NCBI GenBank assembly: GCA_048976805.1
Contig: JBHGUR010000107.1
Location: 1-31,186 of the forward strand
DNA length: 31,186 bases
Reading direction: 5' to 3'
Source of the DNA: Ectobacillus sp048976805
Lineage (GTDB): Bacteria; Bacillota; Bacilli; Bacillales; Bacillaceae_G
Below are positions 22,860-29,316 of this stretch, piece by piece. Position 1 is the first letter of the stretch; each line of letters starts with the position of its first letter. The notes under the pieces are model-generated. The model had not been told where the DNA came from, did no database searches, and saw only the letters and a program-made list of their open reading frames with translations. The translations under genes and the position numbers were made by a program.

Positions 22860-23018
22860 TTATTCCTCAACCCGCGGTTCTCGTTCCGCCAAATACATAT
22901 TGTCGGTGGTGGCGAAGTTAACATGAAGCAGGGTTTGCTCTGACATCATTTGCTCCTCCAGTGCATCTATCTCTTCTTTTTCTGATTTTTGGATAAGCCG
23001 GGATGTTTTATTCTTCAA
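22860..23018 (-). CDS. Small hypothetical protein, 52 residues
   Basis: A short acidic ORF. It begins TTG (read as Met) KNKTSRLIQKSEKEEIDALE and ends with LAEREPRVEE. AAAGGGGC lies 8 nt before the TTG. The first 30 residues are strongly charged and probably helical. No family is recognised. It sits upstream of the ABC-F promoter on the same strand, without an obvious terminator between them. The non-ATG start and short length make the call tentative, but ribosome site and codon pattern support it. Confidence 0.5.
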   Translation of the reverse strand: MKNKTSRLIQKSEKEEIDALEEQMMSEQTLLHVNFATTDNMYLAEREPRVEE

Positions 23019-23112
23019 TTAAATGCGCCCCTTTCAAAATGTTAAGCTCTACCCTGAAAAATCTGTAGATAACTTTTTCATCCATATATGCGCCAATTTT
23101 TTTGCATGGATG

Positions 23113-23303
23113 TCTGTTAAAGGCCAATGTTGATTTTTATAACGTACGTCTGTACATCACGACTATGCAGAATCAATAGCAACCTGCACTCATTTTCTCT
23201 CTGGTTTTCCTTTGGACGAGGCAAAACTAGGCCCTGACCGTTACTATATGCTCCCCCCTTCTAAAAAAAGACCTATATACCAACACTAACGTTTCACACA
23301 GCC
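23113..23303. repeat. Miniature element family B, copy 3 (left end degenerate)
   Basis: TGTTAAAGGCCAATGTTGATT on the left and GTTTCACACAGCC on the right, with the family B core between. No target duplication is visible. The outermost left bases are replaced by GCATGGATGTC, which is also found at the left of family A copy 4. Non-coding. Confidence 0.8.
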
Positions 23304-23311
23304 AAAGTATT

Positions 23312-23340
23312 AAAAAACACAGGAGATATACCCCCTGTGC
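23312..23340 (-). terminator. Terminator after the alcohol dehydrogenase gene
   Basis: On the minus strand CACAGGGG and CTCCTGTG form a near-perfect stem (one mismatch) with a GTATAT loop, followed by TTTTTT. It lies about 48 nt past the stop codon. Confidence 0.8.
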
Positions 23341-23388
23341 TCTTACATTTCGTTTATCTTGCCTGGTTTATTCATAACTGAACATTCT

Positions 23389-24552
23389 TTACTTTGCTAA
23401 GTTAAAGATTTGAACGATATCATCCGCATATAGCTTCACGAAATTGCCTAACGGGCCTTTTTCGGTTGCCTTTGTCGCCATTTCTTCAAAATGCTCATCA
23501 CTAATGCCCGCTTCGCTTAACGTTACAGGCATTCCGATAGAGCTAAAGAATTGTTCCATTTTCTTAATGCCTGCTAGAGCTGTCTTTTCTAGATTATGTA
23601 AATCGATTTCTACATCCCATACTCGATTTGCAAATTGGGCAAAGCGGTTTACGTCATGCTTATACACATATTTCATCCACGCTGGGAATACAATTGCCAA
23701 GCCAGCCCCGTGGGCAATGTCATAAATGCCGCTTATCTCATGCTCGATATCGTGGCTTCCCCAATCTCCGATTCTTCCTGTTCCTAATAAGTCATTGTGC
23801 GCGATTGTACCTGACCACATAATCTCCGCTCTCGCGTTATAATTCGTTGGTTCTTCTAGGACGATAGGAGCATTATTGATAATTGTCCGTAAAGCCCCTT
23901 CGCATAAGCGGTCTGTTAACTCAACATTCTTTTCATTTGTAAAATATCTTTCTAAAATATGCGCCATCATATCTGTAATGCCGCATGCTGTTTGGTAAGC
24001 AGGCAATGTGTATGTAAGAACCGGATTCAAGATTGCAAACTTCGGTCTCATCGTAATATGTCCTGTCGCTCTCTTATACCAGCCGTCTTCATTCGTAATA
24101 ACAGTCCCGGTGCTTGATTCGCTGCCGGCCGCAGGGATTGTCAACACAACGCCGATTGGCAGGCAATCTTCTACCTGGCTTGTTCCTTCAAAGAAGTCCC
24201 ATACATCGCCGTCATATTTAGCGCCCGCTGCAATTGCCTTCGCTGAATCGATAACGCTTCCACCGCCAACAGCTAAAATGAAATCGATATCATGTTCCTT
24301 GCAAAGCGCAACCCCTTCCCGCACAAGGCTCACGCGCGGATTCGGCTTTACGCCGCCAAGTTCAAAAATTTCAATTCCTTGTTCGCGCAAAGAAGCAACT
24401 ACACTGTCGTATAGCCCGCTTTGCTTAATGCTTCCTCCACCGTAATGCAAAAGAAGCTTTTTCCCATAAATGACAGACTCCTGCCCAACTAATTGCTCTG
24501 TATCCTTGCCGAATATAAGCTTCGTGCTGTTGTGAAAAACAAAATCCTGCAT
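23389..24552 (-). CDS. Iron-containing alcohol dehydrogenase (BdhA/YugJ-like)
   Basis: A 387-residue group III (iron-dependent) alcohol dehydrogenase, probably NAD(P)H-linked and acting on short aldehydes or alcohols. The nucleotide-binding glycine motif is GGGSVIDSAK (96-105). Metal ligands lie in GITDMMAHILE (Asp, His), DWGSHDIEHEIS and DIAHGAGLAIVFPAW (His). The N-terminus FVFHNSTKLIFGKDTEQL is typical of butanol-dehydrogenase-like members. Start ATG with AGGAGGAAAAGGT upstream. It forms a single-gene unit between two terminators. The exact substrate cannot be told from sequence. Confidence 0.93.
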   Translation of the reverse strand: MQDFVFHNSTKLIFGKDTEQLVGQESVIYGKKLLLHYGGGSIKQSGLYDSVVASLREQGIEIFELGGVKPNPRVSLVREGVALCKEHDIDFILAVGGGSVIDSAKAIAAGAKYDGDVWDFFEGTSQVEDCLPIGVVLTIPAAGSESSTGTVITNEDGWYKRATGHITMRPKFAILNPVLTYTLPAYQTACGITDMMAHILERYFTNEKNVELTDRLCEGALRTIINNAPIVLEEPTNYNARAEIMWSGTIAHNDLLGTGRIGDWGSHDIEHEISGIYDIAHGAGLAIVFPAWMKYVYKHDVNRFAQFANRVWDVEIDLHNLEKTALAGIKKMEQFFSSIGMPVTLSEAGISDEHFEEMATKATEKGPLGNFVKLYADDIVQIFNLAK

Positions 24553-24737
24553 ACCTTTTCCTCCTATAATGAATTCATGCTGTTATACTAACTTTGAGCG
24601 TGGTTTTCTGCGTGCCTTCTAGAGCTTGTCTCAATAAGCCAAAACACTCAATACGCATATTTTACCATAGAAGCGAAAAGCTTTTTTCAAAATAATGTTA
24701 AAATGACATGATGATTGTAATAAAGATTTTCCTGCCC

Positions 24738-24822
24738 TATGGACAGTTGGCCGGATTATTGCTGACATTGGCCGGATTATCACTGGAATCGGCCGGATTA
24801 TTCCCAAAAACCGCCGGATTCT
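24738..24822. repeat. Tandem repeat, 21-22-bp units
   Basis: Four imperfect units built on TTGGCCGGATTATTGCTGACA, the last partial. On the minus strand one frame would read (I)IRPxxx heptads. It is related in periodicity and translated motif to the array at 20590-20685. Short spacing and the absence of unique spacers rule out a CRISPR array. Confidence 0.75.
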
Positions 24823-24831
24823 AAAAAGCAG

Positions 24832-24888
24832 AAAAAGGTGTTCTAAAAGAGCACTGTTATGTACCGACTCTTGGAACACCTTCTTTTT
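24832..24888 (-). terminator. Terminator after the FusB-like gene
   Basis: On the minus strand AAGGTGTTCCAAGAG and CTCTTTTAGAACACCTT pair over the outer 9 bp plus an inner CAAGAG/CTCTT arm. TTTTTC follows. Confidence 0.7.
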
Positions 24889-24904
24889 GTGTAATGGCGC
24901 ATAT

Positions 24905-25543
24905 TCATTTCCTTAAAAGCGCGATAAAACCATGCAGTTTATCCAAAGTAGTTAAATTGTGGTTACACTTTTGGCTGTCTTGGCAAATATAGTTGCCTCT
25001 TTTAATAAATGTACCTTGCTCCGATCCCTTTACCTCCGCAAGAAACATGCCAACCTCTTCATGGCGGTTGCAGAGGGCGCAAATTCCCTTCTTATTGCTT
25101 GGCGTAAATGTCCCTTGTATGCCGATTAGCTTGCCATCGAAATCGGCAATCATAAACTTCTTATCCGAGCCTTTGTCATTCCAGCCGAAGTATGATAGCT
25201 CCTTAAAATCAATATCATCAAAATTCGGGGCCTTTAGCTTCTTCACTTTAGGGAATAGCTTCTTTAATGTCTTGTCTGTTACTTCTTTAAACGGAATCAC
25301 ATACGGTTTTAATTTAGCCAAAAACATATCCGCCTGCATTTCCTCTTCCACTGCAAGTATTTCATTTAAAAGCGCTCTTTGTTCTTCGGTTATATTAGGA
25401 AATATGCTTAACACCTTATCTTGCGAGCTATATTTTAAAGCATCCAGAACATCCGTATCATTTACGGTAGAATACCCAGAAACTAAGTTTCTCGTTTGCA
25501 CCCTAATAAAATTAAATTGGTAGCTCTTTATAAACGGTTCCAT
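24905..25543 (-). CDS. FusB/FusC-type elongation factor G-binding protein
   Basis: A 212-residue protein. The N-terminal four-helix part begins MEPFIKSYQFNFIRVQ, and the C-terminal treble-clef zinc finger has Cys155, Cys158, Cys187 and Cys193 (CALC ... CQDSQKC). FusB-family proteins bind EF-G and rescue ribosomes stalled by fusidic acid; chromosomal homologues are common in Firmicutes. The start is placed at 25543 because GAGGAG lies 8 nt upstream and the family begins MEPF; the ATG at 25549 is too close to it. It is a single gene with its own terminator. Whether it confers fusidic acid resistance is not visible. Confidence 0.85.
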   Translation of the reverse strand: MEPFIKSYQFNFIRVQTRNLVSGYSTVNDTDVLDALKYSSQDKVLSIFPNITEEQRALLNEILAVEEEMQADMFLAKLKPYVIPFKEVTDKTLKKLFPKVKKLKAPNFDDIDFKELSYFGWNDKGSDKKFMIADFDGKLIGIQGTFTPSNKKGICALCNRHEEVGMFLAEVKGSEQGTFIKRGNYICQDSQKCNHNLTTLDKLHGFIALLRK

Positions 25544-25650
25544 TTTCATCGCTCCTCGTAAAGCTGCCGTATTTTGCTCCCTTCCTAGTTTAAAACAACA
25601 TCCCTATTTATAAAATGCCAAAAATGATTAAAAAATAAATTCGGCATACA

Positions 25651-25671
25651 AAAAGGCGCCAATAAGCGCCG
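25651..25671 (-). terminator. Short terminator after the CD3324-type gene
   Basis: On the minus strand GGCGC, TTATTG and GCGCC form a hairpin followed by TTTTT, 12 nt past the stop codon. Confidence 0.6.
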
Positions 25672-25682
25672 TAATCCTAGTT

Positions 25683-25946
25683 TCATTTGGAATAAACAAT
25701 TTTTTTAATCGTCTCAATGGAGAGGAAATGCTCCTCTGCCAATTCTCCAATAGATTTGCCGCTTCGAAAAGCGCTTTTAATGGAAGCATTTCTTTCATCC
25801 AGCTGCTTTCTTCCGCCGGAACGCGCACCCCATTTTTCATGTGCTGCTTTTGGCTTCGGAATATAAATCGTTTCCCCTTGGACATATTTTTGAATTTCAG
25901 CTATTAACTCTGCCGGTAAAATCGTATTTGCTTTTACATATTTCAT
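25683..25946 (-). CDS. CD3324-family helix-turn-helix protein
   Basis: An 87-residue protein with the CD3324-family pattern: MKYVKANTILPAELIAEIQKYVQGE, then IYIPKPK, WGARSGGRKQLDERN, and a C-terminal helix-turn-helix (IGELAEEHFLSIETIKKIVYSK). The fold resembles Mor/C-type activators and the protein is presumed to bind DNA; targets are unknown. The ATG at 25946 has AAGGAG 9 nt upstream. That ribosome site lies inside a predicted hairpin (25958-25982), and further alternative hairpins and a 27-codon peptide gene occupy the leader, so expression is probably controlled at RNA level. Confidence 0.85.
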   Translation of the reverse strand: MKYVKANTILPAELIAEIQKYVQGETIYIPKPKAAHEKWGARSGGRKQLDERNASIKSAFRSGKSIGELAEEHFLSIETIKKIVYSK

Positions 25947-25957
25947 ACCTGCCAGCT

Positions 25958-26077
25958 CCTTATTCTTTTTATAAAAATAAGGCGCAAAGCCGGATATGGA
26001 TGAAAAGCTTATTTAGGCGATGCGAAAGTTCTACCTCATGCAAAGTACCGCCTTTTCCATATCAGGCTTTGCATGAG
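25958..26077 (-). promoter_or_regulatory. Alternative-hairpin leader of the CD3324-type gene
   Basis: On the minus strand segment A (26056-26077) can pair with B (26035-26045; perfect 11 bp, CTCATGCAAAG/CTTTGCATGAG) or with C (25984-26000; 16 of 17 bp, GCAAAGCC...GATATGGA). The two share 26067-26072 and cannot form together. Downstream, CCTTATT/AATAAGG (25958-25964 and 25976-25982) covers four of six bases of the ribosome site AAGGAG. Segments A and B lie inside the 27-codon ORF, so its translation should change the folding. Confidence 0.65.
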
Positions 26078-26114
26078 ACGCTGCAGTTTCCGGCAAACAA
26101 GTTGTATTTGCCAT
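26031..26114 (-). CDS. Putative 27-residue leader peptide
   Basis: Peptide starting MANTTCLPETAASHAKPDM and ending VLCMR. It is preceded by AAGGGGGTGATGAG, one of the strongest ribosome sites in the window. A perfect TATAAT lies about 60 nt upstream (26174-26179), without a clear -35. Its 3' half overlaps both alternative pairing segments of the leader before the CD3324-type gene. It could be a leader peptide whose translation sets downstream expression, or a free small protein; two cysteines and no hydrophobic helix are visible. Confidence 0.5.
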   Translation of the reverse strand: MANTTCLPETAASHAKPDMEKAVLCMR

Positions 26115-26235
26115 CTCATCACCCCCTTAAAAATTCTAAACCCTAAACACATTAAATAGTTTATATTACTTCTATTATAAAACAAATAAGAACTCGTTGT
26201 GCATCCTATTATATCTTAATATCATCGTCTATATG

Positions 26236-26270
26236 ACAAAACCTGAGGTTACAGCTTAACCTCAGGTTTA
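26236..26270 (-). terminator. Strong terminator after the small membrane gene
   Basis: On the minus strand ACCTGAGGTTA and TAACCTCAGGT form an 11-12-bp perfect stem with a 5-nt loop, followed by TTTTG. The stop codon of the small ORF lies in the upstream arm. Confidence 0.85.
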
Positions 26271-26441
26271 TCTACTCATGCCGCGAACGGACATTGCTGT
26301 ATTTTGTGCCATTGCCATTTTTACTATCTGCAATCTTGGCGGATTCTTTACCTCTAATGTCACGACCGCCAAAAATAATAGCTTCAATAATAAAATGAAG
26401 GTAAAGCTGATAATCAACCTAATCCTGTCACTTATATCCAA
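26268..26441 (-). CDS. Small membrane protein, 57 residues, unknown
   Basis: The ORF starts TTG (Met) DISDRIRLIISFTFILLL and has one long hydrophobic helix (about 8-29) followed by a basic/polar tail ending MSVRGMSR. AAGGAG lies 11 nt before the TTG; an ATT 6 nt further upstream would have closer spacing. A strong terminator abuts the stop codon, and an extended -10 promoter (TGGTATAAT) lies upstream at 26561-26569. These flanking signals are the main reason to accept it. No family is recognised. An antisense ORF at 26278-26478 is weaker. Confidence 0.5.
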   Translation of the reverse strand: MDISDRIRLIISFTFILLLKLLFLAVVTLEVKNPPRLQIVKMAMAQNTAMSVRGMSR

Positions 26442-26560
26442 TCGAATCGTTTCTCCTTATTATAGGCAATATATTTGACTAGAGAACGATTTATTTTTAC
26501 ATTCGCTTTCTTCCTTTATTATAGGCTACCCTAAAAGTTACTCGTTTTTGGCAACCCTTA

Positions 26561-26569
26561 ATTATACCA
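26561..26569 (-). promoter_or_regulatory. Extended -10 promoter
   Basis: TGGTATAAT on the minus strand (TGN plus a perfect -10), with no obvious -35. It lies 120 nt upstream of the 57-residue membrane protein gene. Confidence 0.5.
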
Positions 26570-26617
26570 TAAAATGTAACTTTTATCCATCGTGGTGCTA
26601 TTCACAATAGCATGGAT

Positions 26618-26762
26618 GTCCCTGTTAAACTTGATTGTTGATTTTCCACTGCAGGCGGACGCTTTCCGCGTGCAGGGCTGAGCCACTTTTCCCGCTGGAG
26701 TCGCCGCCTTCTGTTCCAAATCAACAAATAAACCAAAATCAACATTAGCCTTTAACAGAGCC
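26618..26762. repeat. Miniature element family A, copy 4 (degenerate)
   Basis: A 145-bp copy with a good right end (TTTAACAGAGCC) but a changed left end (GTCCCTGTTAAACTTGATTG). It carries a short internal duplication of AAATCAAC near the right end. No 8-bp target duplication is found. Confidence 0.8.
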
Positions 26763-26835
26763 TTATTATAAGACATTATACTTGGACTATTATTATATCA
26801 TAATACTGACCGGTAAACCTCTATAAAATACTGGT

Positions 26836-27234
26836 CTATTTAAATGCTTTTTGATTAGCCTCCTGCTCACCCTTATAATACGCACTGTAATAACCAAGAT
26901 TGACGACAAGAAGAAAATATCCCCCTAAAATTCCTGTCACAAAAGCCCCCATCGCCATATGATGTTCAATCTCATATAACAAAATAGAGCCTAAGACAGC
27001 AGCTGCGAACCGATTCACCATTCCTAGAGAAGGCAGCCGTCTATTCAAAACTACATTTTTCCCTATTTTTTCAATCCGACGGCCTAAAATCCATGCACAA
27101 TACATGCTTACCAACAGCCCGACTCCAAATCCAAGAAAGTGCTCAGCGAACGGTGTACATAGCCAGCATATAAGAACAACCCCAAATACATAGTACAATT
27201 GTGTCTTAAATGCTTGAAATGCTTTTCGAATCAT
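26836..27234 (-). CDS. AtpI-like membrane protein (ATP synthase I chain family)
   Basis: A 132-residue protein with four hydrophobic segments (about 12-30, 33-50, 70-88, 95-115) and the pattern of ATP synthase subunit I proteins: an early Arg/Lys-rich N-terminus, FGVGLLVSMYCAWILGRRIEKIGK, and SLGMVNRFAAAVLGSILL. AtpI assists assembly of the F1Fo c-ring or associated ion uptake. No other atp gene is in the window, so it is either a detached copy or a related protein. GGGAGG lies 7 nt before the ATG. Confidence 0.6.
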   Translation of the reverse strand: MIRKAFQAFKTQLYYVFGVVLICWLCTPFAEHFLGFGVGLLVSMYCAWILGRRIEKIGKNVVLNRRLPSLGMVNRFAAAVLGSILLYEIEHHMAMGAFVTGILGGYFLLVVNLGYYSAYYKGEQEANQKAFK

Positions 27235-27443
27235 TCAAAAACCTCCCGTTTCTTACCCCTTTCTTCTCCCATGGACCCTATATGCATGGGTTTTGCATCA
27301 TTGCCGCCCCATACCTTTATTTGTTTGATGAAGTAAACACTATTATTATACTGTAAATTATATTTACATCGTGTATAAACATGGGAACGTTCACATATTC
27401 TTAACACTCTTAATAAAAATGGAAATGCAATTCCACCTTCTAA

Positions 27444-27472
27444 TTGACAATGATTATCATTTTTTCTATAAT
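27444..27472 (+). promoter_or_regulatory. Consensus promoter overlapped by a Fur box
   Basis: TTGACA (27444-27449), exactly 17 bp, TATAAT (27467-27472): a full sigma-A consensus. TGACAATGATTATCA at 27445-27459 is the 7-1-7 Fur palindrome TGATAAT-N-ATTATCA with one mismatch. It covers the -35 box and half the spacer, so iron-loaded Fur would block the polymerase. Confidence 0.85.
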
Positions 27473-27517
27473 GACCTTAAAAGAATGTGAAATAAAATAC
27501 TTCTGGGGGAGAGCTGC

Positions 27518-27997
27518 ATGACTAACATGTTGCATGGATTGAAGGATATTGATACCGTAATTTCAAATCACCGCAAGATTGGCGGCGTGGCAGAAGCGGC
27601 GGTTTTGCGGCTGGCATGCGGGGAATCCTACAACAATCCGGTATTCACAAATATTGATAAGTCAAAAGGCCAATATGTTTCTCTCTGTTTTATAGATGAA
27701 GATGGAATGAATGTTTGTATACATGTGGACCAAATCGCAGTCATGAAGGGGCTGCAATATAAATTGATTTGCCAATTAAACAATGAAAAGGCAAAGCAAA
27801 TGCTGCTGTCCGATACACTTCACCATTTGCAAAGGCTATGTGAAATCAATGAGGGGTTTGTGACGTCAACCTTTAAGAAAGAAGCGCTAAAGCTCGTGCG
27901 CGATATAAGCGTCACAGAGCTGGAAAAACGAAAAATTTCGTTGCCTTTTCAAATTGATGATAATCTGGTTCACTTACATGATAGAAAATTTGCGTAA
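27518..27997 (+). CDS. Unknown protein under a Fur-box promoter
   Basis: A 159-residue soluble protein of mixed alpha/beta composition. No signal peptide or membrane segment is visible and no family is recognised. Notable parts are VAEAAVLRLACGESYNNP, a central beta-rich YVSLCFIDEDGMNVCIHVDQ and a helical C-terminal half with scattered Cys and His. GGGGGAG precedes the ATG. Its promoter is a near-consensus sigma-A site overlapped by a Fur box, so iron should repress it. It converges on the encapsulin operon across a shared bidirectional terminator. A role in iron-starvation physiology is inferred only from regulation and position. Confidence 0.75.
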   Translation: MTNMLHGLKDIDTVISNHRKIGGVAEAAVLRLACGESYNNPVFTNIDKSKGQYVSLCFIDEDGMNVCIHVDQIAVMKGLQYKLICQLNNEKAKQMLLSDTLHHLQRLCEINEGFVTSTFKKEALKLVRDISVTELEKRKISLPFQIDDNLVHLHDRKFA

Positions 27998-28025
27998 AAA
28001 AACGAGGCAAGCGCCTCGTTTTTTT
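27996..28025. terminator. Bidirectional terminator
   Basis: AAAAAAACGAGGC and GCCTCGTTTTTTT form a 13-bp perfect stem with an AAGC loop. It ends both the Fur-box gene (its TAA stop overlaps the first A residues) and the encapsulin operon. Confidence 0.92.
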
Positions 28026-28052
28026 GTGCCGCAAGAATATGCAGCCTTTTGT

Positions 28053-28433
28053 TTATACCATTACAGATTGGCAGGCTAATCGATAACCTTCCCTTAAAGA
28101 ATCCTTCAATTTTGTTTGTTCCTGTTCATTTGGCGGAAGCAGCTTCATTGCCCCTTCATCGACTTTCACTTTACAAGCTCCACAAGTGCCTTTTCGGCAT
28201 TTATAATTTAAGGCTTGTCCTTGCTGCAGCGCAGCGTCTAGCAGCAATTGTCCTTTAGCGGGCTGGATTTCATAACGCTTCCCGTCCTGTGAAACAACAA
28301 TTTTTTGCAAGTTGTCCTTTTTTGCCGTATGAGTTGCTGCTTTTACCTCTATTCCTTCCGTTGGTGCTTGCGCTTTGGCATGTACTATTTGATTTGGAAC
28401 AAGCGGGCCAACAGTAAACAGCCGGTTCCCCAA
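28053..28433 (-). CDS. Encapsulin-associated 2Fe-2S ferredoxin with N-terminal targeting peptide
   Basis: A 126-residue protein. Residues 5-12 (LFTVGPLV) match the encapsulin cargo-loading consensus and, unusually, sit at the N-terminus. A Lys/Ala/Thr-rich linker (about 17-40) follows, then a plant-type [2Fe-2S] domain with Cys79, Cys84, Cys87 and Cys121 (C-x4-C-x2-C...C). In IMEF encapsulin systems such a ferredoxin is thought to supply electrons for releasing stored ferric iron. It begins 12 nt after the encapsulin stop, on a TTG with GGGGGGAG upstream. It is the last gene of the IMEF-encapsulin-ferredoxin operon. Confidence 0.9.
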   Translation of the reverse strand: MGNRLFTVGPLVPNQIVHAKAQAPTEGIEVKAATHTAKKDNLQKIVVSQDGKRYEIQPAKGQLLLDAALQQGQALNYKCRKGTCGACKVKVDEGAMKLLPPNEQEQTKLKDSLREGYRLACQSVMV

Positions 28434-28445
28434 TCAACTCCCCCC

Positions 28446-29294
28446 TTACTTTTCAGGACTATCAAGCGTACAAATTGCAGACGGGCGCTTAATCCGCAGC
28501 ACGACCGTTTCGTATACGCGAAACGGATGATTCATCCCTTCATCCCCTAGATATGCTATTTCAAAATCCTCCGAAACAGCCAAATCCAAATTGTTTCTTC
28601 CCGTATTCACCAGTACTCCGGTTTTCCCTTTTAACACTGGCGATTGAAACACCCCATCCGTTACCAGTTCACGGACATGCTCAATTTCCAACACATTTGT
28701 ATCCTTGTGTACCCGGTGCAAAAGCGCGTATAATTCCGGTGATAATACGAGCGCGAACGGCCCATTATGATTCATATCGAGCAACTTATTTCTTGCATCG
28801 ACAACATCTTGAAAGGCGCTCCCTGACTCATGCCAGTTTCGAATTAAATGCGTGAGCCTTCCTTTTACATTCATAAGCCCTGGAATGTCAAACTCCTTCG
28901 AGCCGTGAAAAATCAGCTGGTCCTCCAGTATCGCTACGTCGCGCGAAGCATTTGCCGCAGTTGAAAAATCAATCGGAATATCCAACACCTTTGCTTGCTC
29001 TAAATCGCGCCAATATAACATAAAGTCCTTATAAAGCATCGGAATCGTATAGTTTACCCGTTTGCTAGATTCAATGATCGTATCAAACGAACCTTGAAAA
29101 TCAAGCTTTGCTTCGTGATTTTCCACAAAAATATCATTAAAAATGCTTTGTACCCCTCTTCCAAGCGGGCCGTACAATTCAATAAACCGGCGCCCAACAA
29201 GCTGCTTCCTCGCGGCTTCAATGACAACCTGCTGCAACTGATGGTACTCCTGCTCTGTTAACGGTAAATCTGAAAATACATTAGAATTGCCCAA
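28446..29294 (-). CDS. Encapsulin shell protein (family 1, IMEF type)
   Basis: A 282-residue HK97-fold encapsulin (linocin M18-like). Recognisable parts are LTEQEYHQLQQVVIEAARKQ, LVGRRFIELYGPLGRGVQS (cargo-binding N-terminal region), RVNYTIPMLYKDFMLYWRDL, FHGSKEFDIPGLMN, GPFALVLSPELYALLHRVH and the C-terminal FRVYETVVLRIKRPSAICTL. The closest described relatives form a 240-subunit T=4 compartment around 42 nm that stores iron. The start is TTG with GTGGAGGGAG upstream. Cargo genes on both sides (IMEF 22 nt upstream, ferredoxin 12 nt downstream) define the system. Confidence 0.95.
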   Translation of the reverse strand: MGNSNVFSDLPLTEQEYHQLQQVVIEAARKQLVGRRFIELYGPLGRGVQSIFNDIFVENHEAKLDFQGSFDTIIESSKRVNYTIPMLYKDFMLYWRDLEQAKVLDIPIDFSTAANASRDVAILEDQLIFHGSKEFDIPGLMNVKGRLTHLIRNWHESGSAFQDVVDARNKLLDMNHNGPFALVLSPELYALLHRVHKDTNVLEIEHVRELVTDGVFQSPVLKGKTGVLVNTGRNNLDLAVSEDFEIAYLGDEGMNHPFRVYETVVLRIKRPSAICTLDSPEK

Positions 29295-29316
29295 TTTTCT
29301 CCCTCCACTCTATGAA

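Larger units (their letters stand above)
24553..24904. other. Region between FusB-like and alcohol dehydrogenase genes
   Basis: No gene. From right to left it holds the terminator of the FusB-like gene (24832-24888), a 21-bp tandem repeat array (24738-24822) and the alcohol dehydrogenase leader, with no clear promoter match. Confidence 0.5.
26442..26835. other. Leader/intergenic region with family A copy 4
   Basis: Besides the miniature element (26618-26762), the region has the extended -10 promoter TGGTATAAT (26561-26569, minus). It also has an imperfect direct repeat GCCTATAATAA(A)GGA, whose upstream copy is followed by ATG-TAA, a start-stop unit with its own ribosome-site-like AAAGGAAG. 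A hairpin ATCCAT...TGCTATT/AATAGCA...ATGGAT lies at 26585-26617. Confidence 0.45.

Noticed and set aside
24738..24822. Possible CRISPR array
   Set aside because: Units are contiguous 21-mers without unique spacers, and no cas gene is near.
26278..26478. 66-codon plus-strand ORF with a hydrophobic N-terminus
   Set aside because: No Shine-Dalgarno; it is antisense to the better supported 57-codon ORF with promoter and terminator.
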